Below, piece by piece: positions 23,964-32,961 of a stretch of DNA of 64,000 nt; the first letter of the stretch is position 1, and every line of letters starts with the position of its first letter. The notes beneath the pieces were generated by a model. The model did no database searches, had not been told where the DNA came from, and saw nothing but the letters and a program-made list of their open reading frames with translations. A program made the position numbers and the translations under genes. The DNA comes from Fibrobacter succinogenes (GTDB lineage: Bacteria; Fibrobacterota; Fibrobacteria; Fibrobacterales; Fibrobacteraceae), in NCBI GenBank assembly GCA_902756345.1, contig CACVQR010000002.1, forward strand, positions 186,001 through 250,000, given 5' to 3'.

Positions 23964-24769
23964 TAGGCGTGTTCGATTCGGGCTTTGGCGGGCTTACGAT
24001 TCTGAGAAACCTGCAGAAGGCTTTGCCGCAGTACGACTACCTTTACTTGGGCGATAATGCCCGCGCCCCGTATGGCTCGCGCACGTTCGAAACGATTTTC
24101 CGCTACACGCTACAGGCCGTGCGCGAACTGTTCAGCCGCGGTTGCCCCTTGGTGATTCTTGCTTGCAATACGGCGTCGGCCAAGGCGCTCAGGAGTATTC
24201 AGCAAGATGTGCTGCCGTATGAATTCCCCGACAAGCGCGTGCTAGGCATTGTGCGACCCACTGCCGAGGAAATCGGCAAGTTCAGTCAGTCGGGCCATAT
24301 AGGGATTTTCGGGACAGCAGGGACAGTGTCTTCGGGCAGTTACCTGATTGAGATCAAGCATTTTTACCCCGAGCTGCACGTGACGCAACATGCCTGCCCC
24401 ATGTGGGTACCTCTGGTCGAATACGGCGAAAGGGAATCCGAAGGGGCCCGGTTCTTCGTGAAGAAGGATGTAGACGCCCTGCTCGCCCAAGACCCGGATA
24501 TCGACACCGTCTTGCTCGCCTGCACCCATTACCCGCTCCTGGAGGGGGCGATCCGTGCAGCGCTCCCCGAGAAGGTGAAACTGGTATTCCAGGGGGATAT
24601 CGTGTCCGAGAAGACGGTGGACTACCTGAAGCGCCATCCGGAGATGGATGCTCGCCTTACAAAAAATGGAAAAACAAGGTTTTTGACCACCGACACCGCG
24701 AAATTCTTCGAAAAAGGGGCGTCGCTCTTTGGAATGGCCGGATTTTCGGCGGAGTCAGTTACCTTTTAG
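23960..24769 (+). CDS. murI: Glutamate racemase
   Basis: About 269 residues from the GTG at 23960, which overlaps the stop of the acyltransferase (GTGA) and follows GGAGG. The sequence begins IGVFDSGFGGLTIL and has the two catalytic cysteine motifs ACNTAS and ACTHYPLL. It interconverts L- and D-glutamate to supply D-Glu for peptidoglycan. The frame could be read 26 codons further upstream inside the preceding gene, but that part has no family similarity. Its tight coupling to a PlsC-like domain puts two envelope-precursor functions in one transcript. Confidence 0.96.
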   Translation: MIGVFDSGFGGLTILRNLQKALPQYDYLYLGDNARAPYGSRTFETIFRYTLQAVRELFSRGCPLVILACNTASAKALRSIQQDVLPYEFPDKRVLGIVRPTAEEIGKFSQSGHIGIFGTAGTVSSGSYLIEIKHFYPELHVTQHACPMWVPLVEYGERESEGARFFVKKDVDALLAQDPDIDTVLLACTHYPLLEGAIRAALPEKVKLVFQGDIVSEKTVDYLKRHPEMDARLTKNGKTRFLTTDTAKFFEKGASLFGMAGFSAESVTF

Positions 24770-24848
24770 CTTATAAATTTGTATCTTGCATATTGAAAAT
24801 AAGCAGCGGACTGCCATAAGTAGTCCGATTGTAAGATTTATATAAAAA

Positions 24849-24879
24849 GGGGACTCCGGACCAAAAATTCGGGGTTCCC
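24849..24879 (+). promoter_or_regulatory. 12-bp hairpin in the leader of the 212-residue gene
   Basis: GGGGACTCCGGA (24849-24860) pairs along its whole length with TTCGGGGTTCCC (24868-24879), counting G-U pairs, around a CCAAAAA loop. It ends 30 nt before the start codon at 24910 and has no T-run behind it, so a terminator is unlikely. A role in mRNA stability or translation is possible. Confidence 0.5.
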
Positions 24880-24909
24880 AAAGTTTAACCTAACTAGAGT
24901 GGATGACAA

Positions 24910-25548
24910 ATGCCTAAAACACAGATCAATCTCGAAGGTTGGCAGGATTACCGCGGCAACGCTGCCGGTAGCTTGCTCTACGTCGAAACCAGCCACCAGT
25001 CCGAAATGCCGGTCCGTGACCAGCTGAACGAAAACGGTAAGGGTTTCCTTTATGAACCCAACTACGAAACCAGCACCTATGGTCTGATGAGCTGCTATAA
25101 CGTGAAGGCGATTAATGCAATCCTCAAGGCAAAGAGCCGTTACATTCTGTTCGGCACCCGTTACGAAGGCCTGAGCGATTCCGAACTCCGCAACAAGTAC
25201 CTGATTATGGGTTACATGCGTATCGACAAGATCAAGGACGTGCGTACCCGCCACATCCAGCGCTACATGGCCAACCCGGAACTTGAAGAACCGGAATGCA
25301 TGCAGATGGAACACAACTGGGCTGTCTATGGCCCGATGCGCTTTGTCTCGATGAACGATGCCTTCGTGGTGACCGATGAAATCCTCAAGGAATGGGGCTA
25401 CCGCGGACATGCCAGCCGTCAGCTCAAGGCTGTGTTCAAGAAGGAACATCTGGAACAGATTCTTTCTTACCTTGATTCCAAGGACGACATGATCGACGAA
25501 TACATCGCGACGGTCGACGAATACAAGGAAGCTCTCGAAGAAGGGTAA
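24910..25548 (+). CDS. Conserved-looking cytoplasmic protein of unknown function
   Basis: I do not recognise this 212-residue protein. It has no signal peptide or membrane helix, is rich in Tyr, Met and charged residues, and uses the codons of the highly expressed ribosomal genes here, so it is probably well expressed. Features are LEGWQDYRGNAAGSLLYVETSH near the start, a central KYLIMGYMRIDKIKDVR and an acidic helical C-terminus. It has its own leader hairpin and a strong terminator, so it is transcribed alone. Confidence 0.75.
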   Translation: MPKTQINLEGWQDYRGNAAGSLLYVETSHQSEMPVRDQLNENGKGFLYEPNYETSTYGLMSCYNVKAINAILKAKSRYILFGTRYEGLSDSELRNKYLIMGYMRIDKIKDVRTRHIQRYMANPELEEPECMQMEHNWAVYGPMRFVSMNDAFVVTDEILKEWGYRGHASRQLKAVFKKEHLEQILSYLDSKDDMIDEYIATVDEYKEALEEG

Positions 25549-25568
25549 TGGACGTTGCTTGCGTAACG

Positions 25569-25600
25569 AAAAAAAAGCGGGCTTTAAGCCCGCTTTTTTT
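25569..25600 (+). terminator. Intrinsic terminator
   Basis: AAAAGCGGGC TTTAA GCCCGCTTTT with a T7 tail, 20 nt after the 212-residue gene's stop. Confidence 0.92.
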
Positions 25601-25604
25601 GTTG

Positions 25605-25657
25605 AGTAGGAAGTAGACGGCCGACAGTAGAAAGAAAAATACTGTCTACTTCCTACT
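25605..25657. repeat. Inverted pair of minisatellite-type units
   Basis: AGTAGGAAGTAGAC (25605-25618) and its exact complement (25644-25657) face each other across 25 nt. They are built from the same AGTAGGAAGTAG words as the array at 1246-1384. Confidence 0.8.
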
Positions 25658-25666
25658 TCTAACTTC

Positions 25667-27778
25667 CTACTTTTTTATCGCTTTCACCGTAGCGTTTTTC
25701 GTCTTCACGAGGTACATGCCCTGGCGCAGCTCGAGACGGAGTGTGCCGTCGGCGTTGAGGGCCGCTCCCTTGAGGCCGCTCCACACGAGATTGCCGTTCA
25801 GGTCGAAGACTTGTGCAGGCATGTTGCGGTCGTTGAACACGAACTTGGGGGCCTTGATGATGCCGCTAGAAGAACATCCCGTGGCCACGATCTTTGCGAT
25901 GTAGATTCCTGTTGCGTCACTGTTGAAGGTGAGGGCGGTAGAGCCGTTATCGCCTTCCTTTTCGAGATCCACAGTGGTTTCGCTCCACTTGCCTGCGGCG
26001 GCGGTGCGGCCGTACTGGTAGTCGACCCAGCTGCCACCGTTTGCGGCACCCACGTTCACGTAGGCGTTGGATTTGTCCTGGCTACGCATGGTAATCACCA
26101 GTTCGGAGCAGTTTGCCAGTGCGGCGGCACTTTCTTCGCTGATGTTCACGAGCTGGCTCTTGTAACCGCATTCGGCCTGTTCGCAACCGGCGAGCGGAAT
26201 GTTTACGTAACCGGTAATGCCGTCGAGTTCGCCGGCTTCGTAGGTGACGGCGCCGAGGTCGTCGCTCATGGCCTGCCAGGTGGAAACGTCGGTGGTCTTG
26301 GAGTAGTCGAGAATCACAACGTCTGCAGACGGGGTGATGACCGGTTCAGAGTAGTTCGGGTCGGTCGTTTCGTCTTGGCAGGCGGCGACGGTCGGGGCGG
26401 CAGCGGTCTTGGTGAGAACAAGCGTTGTCACCGAGCGGGCCGGGAGCATATAGCAGCTGGCGATGGTGATGTTCTTGCTCTTGAAGCCGTTTTCCTTGGA
26501 CTGTACTGCGGTTGCGACGTTCATGTTGCTGATTGCCGGAGCGTCAAGCTGAATGGCGGTCTTGCCAGTGTTGATGACAATTACGGAGATGGAGTCGCCG
26601 GAGGCGCTTGCGAAGGCGACCGTCTTGAGGTCGTTTTCGGTGGTGGTGGCAGAAATTGCCTTCCAGCCCGGATTCACGAACTTGGAGTAATGACGCATGG
26701 CGTGGTATTCAGGGCCAATCACGATTTCGTCTTTTTTGCAGCTGCCCCAGCCTTCGGTGCAAACGCCGATAAGCTGGCCGCGGCCTTCGCCCCAGAAGAG
26801 CTGCCAGGCGATGTAGCCACCGAGCTGACCGTCGGTAAAGCCGACCTGCATAATGTGGGCGAGACCCACCATGTCTTCTTCGCGAGTCTTGTCGAGCATG
26901 TTGCAGAACTCGGTCATAATAATCGGCTTGCCTTTGCCGCCGTAAGTGGAACCGATAGCCTTCATGGCCTTGCGGTAGTTTTCGGGAGCGAGGTAGTTGT
27001 TGCCGGAGTTGTCGTTGCCGTCACCGGCGTGATACAGGTGGTAGGCGTAGCCGTCCAGCTTGTTGTCGTCGAGTTCCTTGGCGTACTTTTCGAAGTTGCT
27101 GTAGCCAATACCGAGCGGCTCGGGGCCCAAAATTTTGGTAGTGCCCTTCACGGCGTCATAGACTGCATTCAAAGCTTCTTTGTAGCCGGCCGCTGTGTCT
27201 GTTTCGGTGGGGTTGAACAGGGTTTCTTCGTAGTCGGCATTCATGTCCGGTTCGTTCTGAAGGCTGATGTAGTCCGGTGTGATACCCGCGGCCTTGTAGG
27301 TTTCGAGGCTCTTTTTCCACCAGGCGGCAAAGTCACTGTAGGCGTAAGCACCGTAGGCATCGCCACTGACTTTTTTCAGGGAGTTGTCGGCCGAACTTGA
27401 ACCGTCCTTACCGTTCACGCTGCCGCTCGGCTTGAGGTTGCCCGGTGCAGACCAGCTGGACATTTCGATCTTCACGTGGTTGCCAAGGCGCTGCTTGGCT
27501 GCCTGCACGATGGCGATGTCGTCTTGGCTTACCTTGGCGGTATCGGCCTGGAGCCAGTTGCCCACGCGCAAAAGAGAAAGGTTGAGGCCCGTGAAGGCGG
27601 TGTCAAAAAGGGCTTCCTTGTTTTTGTCGGCAAGTGCCGTAATCCAGCTCTGGTAATAAACGGAAGCGCCGCCGAAACCGACAATTTCTTGCTTGGTTGC
27701 GGTCGGGTCGACGGTGATGTTTGCTGCAGAAGCGATTGTGGCTGCAGCGAGGGCTGCAGTAGTCATTTTTTTCATCAT
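25667..27778 (-). CDS. Secreted GH30 family glycoside hydrolase (xylanase-like)
   Basis: About 703 residues from the ATG at 27776-27778 (ribosome site GGAG 8 nt ahead). A signal peptide (MKKMTTAALAAATIASA) is followed by a GH30-type (beta/alpha)8 barrel with side beta-domain, up to about residue 460. The acid/base Glu is in LQNEPDM (about E176) and the nucleophile Glu in IMTEFCNM (about E290). A Thr/Pro/Asp-rich linker and a beta-sandwich carbohydrate-binding-like domain (about 490-640) follow. The last 55 residues (MPAQVFDLNGNLVWSG through GMYLVKTKNATVKAIKK) resemble a type IX sorting domain. Related enzymes cut glucuronoxylan; exact specificity is not deducible. Confidence 0.88.
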   Translation of the reverse strand: MMKKMTTAALAAATIASAANITVDPTATKQEIVGFGGASVYYQSWITALADKNKEALFDTAFTGLNLSLLRVGNWLQADTAKVSQDDIAIVQAAKQRLGNHVKIEMSSWSAPGNLKPSGSVNGKDGSSSADNSLKKVSGDAYGAYAYSDFAAWWKKSLETYKAAGITPDYISLQNEPDMNADYEETLFNPTETDTAAGYKEALNAVYDAVKGTTKILGPEPLGIGYSNFEKYAKELDDNKLDGYAYHLYHAGDGNDNSGNNYLAPENYRKAMKAIGSTYGGKGKPIIMTEFCNMLDKTREEDMVGLAHIMQVGFTDGQLGGYIAWQLFWGEGRGQLIGVCTEGWGSCKKDEIVIGPEYHAMRHYSKFVNPGWKAISATTTENDLKTVAFASASGDSISVIVINTGKTAIQLDAPAISNMNVATAVQSKENGFKSKNITIASCYMLPARSVTTLVLTKTAAAPTVAACQDETTDPNYSEPVITPSADVVILDYSKTTDVSTWQAMSDDLGAVTYEAGELDGITGYVNIPLAGCEQAECGYKSQLVNISEESAAALANCSELVITMRSQDKSNAYVNVGAANGGSWVDYQYGRTAAAGKWSETTVDLEKEGDNGSTALTFNSDATGIYIAKIVATGCSSSGIIKAPKFVFNDRNMPAQVFDLNGNLVWSGLKGAALNADGTLRLELRQGMYLVKTKNATVKAIKK

Positions 27779-27932
27779 AGACACAACTCCAAATTTTGTG
27801 TCAAGATAGCTTTATTTTGTAGTTCTGTTTACCCTAGAATTGTAAAAAAGAAAAAGGAATATAGGGTGCGGTTGTGAACATCCTGATTTAAGGGGTGTAT
27901 TGTTCCGCAATCTAGGTTTTGGGGTATGTTGG

Positions 27933-28559
27933 TTACTGCTTGCAGCCGATAACGCTGCAAATGGGACATTGCTCGGGCTTGTGGCCTAACGCTTTGCAGT
28001 AAGTGCGACCGAACAAGATGATTTGTAGGTGGCGTTTTTCCCATTCGCTTTCGGGGAATATTTTCTTAAGGTCTTTTTCAGTCTGTTCTACAGAAGAGCC
28101 GTCGGAAAGTCCCCAACGTTTTGCGAGGCGGTGAATGTGCGTGTCCACCGGGAAGGCGGGAATCTTGAAAGCGTGAATCATCATGACGCTTGCTGTCTTG
28201 TGGCCGACACCGGGGAGCGCCTCGAGTTCTTCGAACGTTTGCGGAACAACGCTGTTGTACTTTTCGACAAGAATCTTGGACAAGTTGAAAATGTTTTTGC
28301 CCTTGGTGGTCGAAAGCCCGCAAGGCTTGATAATCTCGGTGATTTTTTCGACGCCGAGCTTGACCATGTCCTTAGGCGTTTTCGCCTTCTTGTAAAGTTC
28401 CTTGGTCACCTGGTTTACGCGGAGATCGGTGCATTGCGCACTCAACACGACCGCGACCAGGAGCGTGTATGGGTCAGAGTAATCCAGTGGAATCGGCGGG
28501 TCCGGAAGCAACTCGTCGAGAGTTTCGCTGATGAATTTTATTTTATCAGCTTTTTTCAT
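27933..28559 (-). CDS. nth: Endonuclease III
   Basis: The 208-residue protein has the helix-hairpin-helix LEALPGVGHKTAS with the catalytic Lys, the catalytic Asp in VDTHIHRLAKR, and the four C-terminal cysteines of the 4Fe-4S cluster (C-x6-7-C-x2-C-x5-C in YCKALGHKPEQCPICSVIGC). It removes oxidised pyrimidines and nicks the abasic site. Last gene of the reverse-strand run that begins with the GH57 gene, 47 nt after cysE; that gap contains a short minisatellite-type fragment. Confidence 0.96.
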   Translation of the reverse strand: MKKADKIKFISETLDELLPDPPIPLDYSDPYTLLVAVVLSAQCTDLRVNQVTKELYKKAKTPKDMVKLGVEKITEIIKPCGLSTTKGKNIFNLSKILVEKYNSVVPQTFEELEALPGVGHKTASVMMIHAFKIPAFPVDTHIHRLAKRWGLSDGSSVEQTEKDLKKIFPESEWEKRHLQIILFGRTYCKALGHKPEQCPICSVIGCKQ

Positions 28560-28606
28560 TTCTTTGAGGCTCTCCTGACCACTGCCGACTGTCTACTTCC
28601 TACTGC

Positions 28607-29395
28607 CTATTCACAGTCGCGGGTGAAGTCTTGCTGCATGTTGAAGCTGGGCATTTCGTCGTGCGGCTTACCGACTTGTACGGCGGGCACGCCTGCATAA
28701 GTCGTATGCGCCGGAACATCGCTTACCACCACAGCGCCTGCACCAATCTTTGCGCCATCGCCGATGTGAATGTTGCCGAGCAGCTGCGCATGGGCGCCGA
28801 GCATCACTCCGTTTCCGATTTTCGGGTGTCGGTCGCCGACTTCGTTGCCGGTACCGCCGAGGGTCACGCCGTGCAGGAAGCTGACATTGTTGCCAACGAC
28901 AGCGGTTTCGCCGATGACAATGTTTGTGGCGTGGTCAATCAAAAGGCCGTAACCGATTTTGGCGGCCGGGTGAATGTCCATGCCGAACTTGCGGCTAATG
29001 ATGCTCTGGAGCATTTTGGCGGGGAACGATCTGCCTTCTTGCCACAGGGCATGGGCGGCGCGGTATGCCTGCAGGCCTTGAAATCCCTTGAAGAACAGAA
29101 GCGGTTCCAGAAAACTTGTACAAGCCGGATCGCGAAGAACCGTTGCGTACAAGTCCTTGCCTGCGCAAGTGATCAGTTCCGGATACTTGAGGTAAAGAAT
29201 TCCGAAAACTTTTTCAAGTTCAGCGCGGTCAATCACCTCGCCTGCAAGCTGACAAGAAAGAGTGACCGAAAGCATTGCGGCAAAGTTCTTGCTGTTAAGA
29301 ATTTGCTCTGTGATCATCAGTACCGAAAGCGGTTCGTCGTGAACCAGTTTCTCGGCTTCGCAGCGGATTTTCTGTTCAATTTCTTCGACGGTCAT
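28607..29395 (-). CDS. cysE: Serine O-acetyltransferase
   Basis: The 262-residue protein has an N-terminal helical domain and a left-handed beta-helix of hexapeptide repeats with LIDHATNIVIGETAVVGNN and FLHGVTLGGTG, the CysE signature. It makes O-acetylserine from serine and acetyl-CoA, the first step of cysteine synthesis. It starts inside the stop codon of the upstream gene (ATGA overlap). The long N-terminal domain is of the type that sets up trimer-dimer assembly in bacterial CysE. Confidence 0.95.
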   Translation of the reverse strand: MTVEEIEQKIRCEAEKLVHDEPLSVLMITEQILNSKNFAAMLSVTLSCQLAGEVIDRAELEKVFGILYLKYPELITCAGKDLYATVLRDPACTSFLEPLLFFKGFQGLQAYRAAHALWQEGRSFPAKMLQSIISRKFGMDIHPAAKIGYGLLIDHATNIVIGETAVVGNNVSFLHGVTLGGTGNEVGDRHPKIGNGVMLGAHAQLLGNIHIGDGAKIGAGAVVVSDVPAHTTYAGVPAVQVGKPHDEMPSFNMQQDFTRDCE

Positions 29396-29898
29396 TTCTT
29401 TGCTTTGTCCTTAGCTTCGCCTTCATCTTCGTCCAGAGTCGGAATAACCTTGTTTTCGCGGCATAGATTTTCTTCGCGGATTTTGAAGGTAAAGTCTACG
29501 AGGTTGTTTTCAAACATTTTCTGGTAGGGCTTTTTCTTTTGCACGCTTTCGAGGGCGCAAGTGCAGTAGTTGATTCGCTGGATGAGCGACTTTTCGCTGC
29601 CAGGAGTTCCCTTGCCGAAAACGCATTCGTGCATGATGGCGTATTCCATGGCGCGATCATAGCGGTACTTGCACTTGTTCGGCATATCGGGCTGGGCTGC
29701 CACGCGTTCGATAATGCCTTCGTTCGGAATGCTCGTAAATACGCTACAGGTAATGATACCTGCAATAAAGAACAGTAAGCACACGCCAAGGTTGATCAGT
29801 AGTCGTTTGCCGCGGCCAATCTTGTTGTAGCTGCGTTCTACAGCTTCGAAGGCTTGGGTGGCATGGAGTCGGACGTCATCTAAATCGTTGTTTGCCAT
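29392..29898 (-). CDS. Single-pass membrane protein of unknown function
   Basis: Unrecognised 168-residue protein. A cytoplasmic N-terminus of about 33 residues is followed by one transmembrane helix (about 34-54, LLINLGVCLLFFIAGIITCSV) and a periplasmic part with five cysteines (CKYRYDRAMEY, HECVFG, YCTCALE, NLCRE), which suggests disulfide bonds. The C-terminus is acidic then lysine-rich. It begins immediately after the hpt stop and overlaps cysE by 4 nt, so it is part of that operon. Confidence 0.72.
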   Translation of the reverse strand: MANNDLDDVRLHATQAFEAVERSYNKIGRGKRLLINLGVCLLFFIAGIITCSVFTSIPNEGIIERVAAQPDMPNKCKYRYDRAMEYAIMHECVFGKGTPGSEKSLIQRINYCTCALESVQKKKPYQKMFENNLVDFTFKIREENLCRENKVIPTLDEDEGEAKDKAKK

Positions 29899-30444
29899 TT
29901 AGTTGGTCTCCTGTAGTGTCCAAATGTCCGGTAGGAATCGGTAATCGTTTGCGTAGTCGAGCCCGTAACCTACCACGAATTCGTTTGCTATTTCAAAACC
30001 TACAAAATCTGCCGTGATGTTTACTTCGCGACGCTCCTGTTTGTTCAGTAAAACGCAGGTGCGGACCTCTTGGGCGCCCCCTTCCTTGAGCATTTTGCAA
30101 ATTCCGAGCAATGTGGTTCCCGTGTCGGCGATGTCGTCGACCATCAGAATCCTTTTTCCGCGCAGGTCGATTTTTTCAAGCCCGTGCACCTGGAGCTTGC
30201 CGCTGGATTCCGTGGAGTCGCCGTAGCTTGATGCCTTGATGAAGGCTATCTTTTTCTGGGGGGCTTTGGCGCCTTCGGCCTTGGCGAGTTCTCGGCTTAG
30301 GTCGGCGGTGAACATGTAGGCGCCGGTGAGCGCCGAAATCAGGATGTCGTAATCGTAGACGGCGACAATTTCGCGGGCGAGTGTTGCTACCCGTTCGCGA
30401 ATTTCGTTTGCACTAATCAGCGGTTTTTCGAACATCCTGTACAT
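29899..30444 (-). CDS. hpt: Hypoxanthine phosphoribosyltransferase
   Basis: The 181-residue protein has the PRPP-binding loop RILMVDDIADTGTTLLG, the substrate region with FVVGYGLDYANDYRFLPDI and the active-site loop SSYGDSTESSG. It salvages hypoxanthine (and often guanine) to IMP/GMP. The start ATG at 30444 follows GAGGTATAGC; the TAG inside it is the stop of the GH57 gene, so the two genes are 1 nt apart. An ATG three codons later is less well placed. Confidence 0.94.
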   Translation of the reverse strand: MYRMFEKPLISANEIRERVATLAREIVAVYDYDILISALTGAYMFTADLSRELAKAEGAKAPQKKIAFIKASSYGDSTESSGKLQVHGLEKIDLRGKRILMVDDIADTGTTLLGICKMLKEGGAQEVRTCVLLNKQERREVNITADFVGFEIANEFVVGYGLDYANDYRFLPDIWTLQETN

Positions 30445-30445
30445 G

Positions 30446-32860
30446 CTATACCTCGAAGTTCAGCCAGCTGAACATGGGCTTGAGGCCCGCAATCTTGCTG
30501 GTCGGGTACTTTACGTATTCCTGGTATGCGGGGAATACCTTGTTTTCGAGGCTGGTCTTGTCGATGCCGAGGCCAAGCCAGTCGGCCACCGTAATGAGGC
30601 CGGTAATGTGCTTGACTGCGGCCGGGTCAAATTTTTCGAAAACGGAGTCGATCAGCTTTACGAGCTTGGCATGGAACATGCGACCTGTACCGCCGAACGA
30701 GAAGTGGGTGTGCAATGCCTTTGCCTCTTCGATCAAGTCCTTGATTTCGTCGAAGACCTTCTGGTCGTCGGTTTCCATGTAGGCGAGCGCCAGATGGTGA
30801 ATCTTGGAGTTGATTTCGAGCGAAAGAATCTTGCGCATGGTGTCCGGCAGGGTATGGTCGAGGTCGGCCAGACTGTCGATTGAAAGCCCGTGAGAAAGAG
30901 CGAAGTTCGAGAACGATTCCGTAATTTCGTTCAGGTACTTCTTAGTCGAAATCTGGTTGATGCGCTTGATGGAGTCGCTCATGAGGTTACGCATGCGCAC
31001 CACGTATGCAGTGGGGTAGGTATCCTGCAATTCCTGCGTACTCATGTTCGGGTCCCTGACAATCTTGAGCCCGTTCTGTTCGTTTTCGCCATCGGCAACG
31101 ACCAGGTTGATTCGGCCGAGCGTGTCGGTAATGGCAAGTATCGTCGAAATGCGGCGTTCGTTAATGTACTTGTCGTAATATTCCGTACGCACAAGCGTCT
31201 GGCGTTTACGCGATGCAATCTTGGTGGCGACTATTTTTTTGTTCTGTTCGTTGTCGTCTTCCAGGTTCAGGTGGAAAATGGCGGCTTGTTCGGCCATTTC
31301 CTTCACGATAGAAGGAACGGTTTCTTCTGCGTATTTCGTGAAGACTTCTGCGCCGTTCCACTTATGCTCGTTACTCGTGGCACGGGCAAGAATACTGATG
31401 ACTTCGTTCTTGATATGGTGGCCATACGGCAGGAACGGTTCCAGGAGTTCCATGGCACGGAGGGCGTAGCGCATGTTCTGTACCGGTTCCAGACCTTCGA
31501 TATCGTTGAAGAACCAGCCGCAGCTCGTGAAGCTGAACAGGCAGAACTTCTGGATTTCCAAGAGTCGGATTGCCTTGGCGCACATTTCGGCGTCATTCGG
31601 GTCCTTGACCGTTTTGTCGAGGAAAGCCTTGATGCGGGATTCGTCTTCGGGAGCGACCAGGACTTCCACAAAGTTGTTGCGGGCATCCCACGGGTTCACA
31701 TCCGAAATTTTTTCGAATTCGCGGTAGAAAATGTCGTCGGCGAGTTTTTTCAGATGGTTGAACGCGTCGCGCAGGGGACCACGCCATTTCTGGTTCCAGC
31801 CCGGGCCGCCGCCTGTCGAGCATCCGCAATCGCGGTACCAGCGGCCAACGCCGTGGGCACAGCTCCAGGCGCACCCTTCGCTGTAGAAATTCTTGAGCAA
31901 CACTTCGTGCTGTGGCGGGAACTTTTCCAGGAACCAGCCGTAGTTTACCGGCACCATGTTGTGGTCGGGAGCGTAGTGGTTGTAGAGCCAGGCGGCGCAC
32001 ATGTCGCCAAACGGTTCGTGGTGACCGTAGCTTTCGCCGTCGGTACCGATGCTTACCAGTTGCGGGTCCGTGCGGTTTTCGTTCCAGGCACTTTTGATAC
32101 GGTTGCCGAAAGTTTTAGCGTCGCGCAGCAAGTGTTCAAAACCAACAGCAGAAGAAAGTTCCGGATTGTAGAAGAATACATCCAGGTAGCCGTCGCAAAC
32201 GAGTACGCCGTCTTTGTTGCGCGGGTAAATGCGGTACGGGCGAGTCGTATCAATGCTCGTGTTGCTGCAGTCAGTCCAGTTGGAATCTCCAAGCTTGCGG
32301 AACTTGTCGGCCTGCGTGGGCGAAAGAATCGTGAACTTGATGCCTGCCTTGATGAGTTCCACCACTGTCTCGAAGTTGATTGCGGTTTCGGCGAGCCACA
32401 TGGCTTCGGGCATGCGACCAAAGTGGAACTTGAAATCTTCGATGCCCCAGCGGATTTGCGTCTTTTTGTCTTCGGCGCTTGCGAGCGGCATAATGATGTG
32501 GTTATACACCTGCGCAATCGCGTTGCCGTGGCCGTTCAGTCGTTCGGCGCTTCGCTTGTCGGCTTCTTGAATGCGCTTGTAGGTGTCGGGCGCGTTCGTG
32601 CGAATCCAACCCATGAGAGTCGGACCCATGTTAAAGCTCATGTAATCGTAGTTGTTGACGATGTCAACGATACGTCCTTTGGGGCTCAAAATACGGCTTG
32701 CAGAGTTCGGACTATAACATTCACTCGCAATACGGTCGTTCCAGTCGTGGAAGGGGCGTGCGCTCGGCTGATTCTCGATAACGCCCGTCCAAGGATTTTC
32801 ACGAGGCGGCTGGTAAAAGTGACCGTGGATCGTAAAATAAAGGGGGTGCTTCTTTTCCAT
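30446..32860 (-). CDS. GH57 family glycoside hydrolase with DUF3536-type C-terminus
   Basis: The 804-residue protein has no signal peptide, so it is cytoplasmic. The N-terminal barrel starts LYFTIHGHFYQPPRENPW, with the GH57 nucleophile region MWLAETAINFETV and the acid/base region SIGTDGESYGHHEPFG. The C-terminal half is long and helical, matching proteins annotated as DUF3536. GH57 members act on alpha-glucans (amylase, branching enzyme, glucanotransferase), so glycogen or maltodextrin is the likely substrate. It heads a tightly packed run of five reverse-strand genes (GH57, hpt, membrane protein, cysE, nth) that have no obvious common pathway. Confidence 0.88.
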   Translation of the reverse strand: MEKKHPLYFTIHGHFYQPPRENPWTGVIENQPSARPFHDWNDRIASECYSPNSASRILSPKGRIVDIVNNYDYMSFNMGPTLMGWIRTNAPDTYKRIQEADKRSAERLNGHGNAIAQVYNHIIMPLASAEDKKTQIRWGIEDFKFHFGRMPEAMWLAETAINFETVVELIKAGIKFTILSPTQADKFRKLGDSNWTDCSNTSIDTTRPYRIYPRNKDGVLVCDGYLDVFFYNPELSSAVGFEHLLRDAKTFGNRIKSAWNENRTDPQLVSIGTDGESYGHHEPFGDMCAAWLYNHYAPDHNMVPVNYGWFLEKFPPQHEVLLKNFYSEGCAWSCAHGVGRWYRDCGCSTGGGPGWNQKWRGPLRDAFNHLKKLADDIFYREFEKISDVNPWDARNNFVEVLVAPEDESRIKAFLDKTVKDPNDAEMCAKAIRLLEIQKFCLFSFTSCGWFFNDIEGLEPVQNMRYALRAMELLEPFLPYGHHIKNEVISILARATSNEHKWNGAEVFTKYAEETVPSIVKEMAEQAAIFHLNLEDDNEQNKKIVATKIASRKRQTLVRTEYYDKYINERRISTILAITDTLGRINLVVADGENEQNGLKIVRDPNMSTQELQDTYPTAYVVRMRNLMSDSIKRINQISTKKYLNEITESFSNFALSHGLSIDSLADLDHTLPDTMRKILSLEINSKIHHLALAYMETDDQKVFDEIKDLIEEAKALHTHFSFGGTGRMFHAKLVKLIDSVFEKFDPAAVKHITGLITVADWLGLGIDKTSLENKVFPAYQEYVKYPTSKIAGLKPMFSWLNFEV

Positions 32861-32911
32861 GTTAACAAATATAAAAAATAGTGGGCGAAAGGCAGTGACG
32901 AGTAAACAGAA

Positions 32912-32932
32912 GGACTCGCCTGAGCGAGTCCC
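32912..32932 (-). terminator. Likely terminator after the first GH26 gene
   Basis: GGACTCGCC TGA GCGAGTCC forms a hairpin with a short T-rich tail on the reverse strand, 30 nt past the stop. Confidence 0.6.
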
Positions 32933-32961
32933 TGTTTGCTAAAGTCATTTTTTTGTAGGCT

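Noticed and set aside
24770-24909. Riboswitch ahead of the 212-residue gene
   Set aside because: Two hairpins are present but no known ligand-binding core could be matched, so only a hairpin is reported.
30890-32881. A 663-codon forward frame opposite the GH57 gene, and a 677-codon one opposite the third GH26 gene (37147-39180)
   Set aside because: Composition is Val/Phe/Gly-rich without motif; the opposite-strand genes have clear catalytic motifs and ribosome sites.
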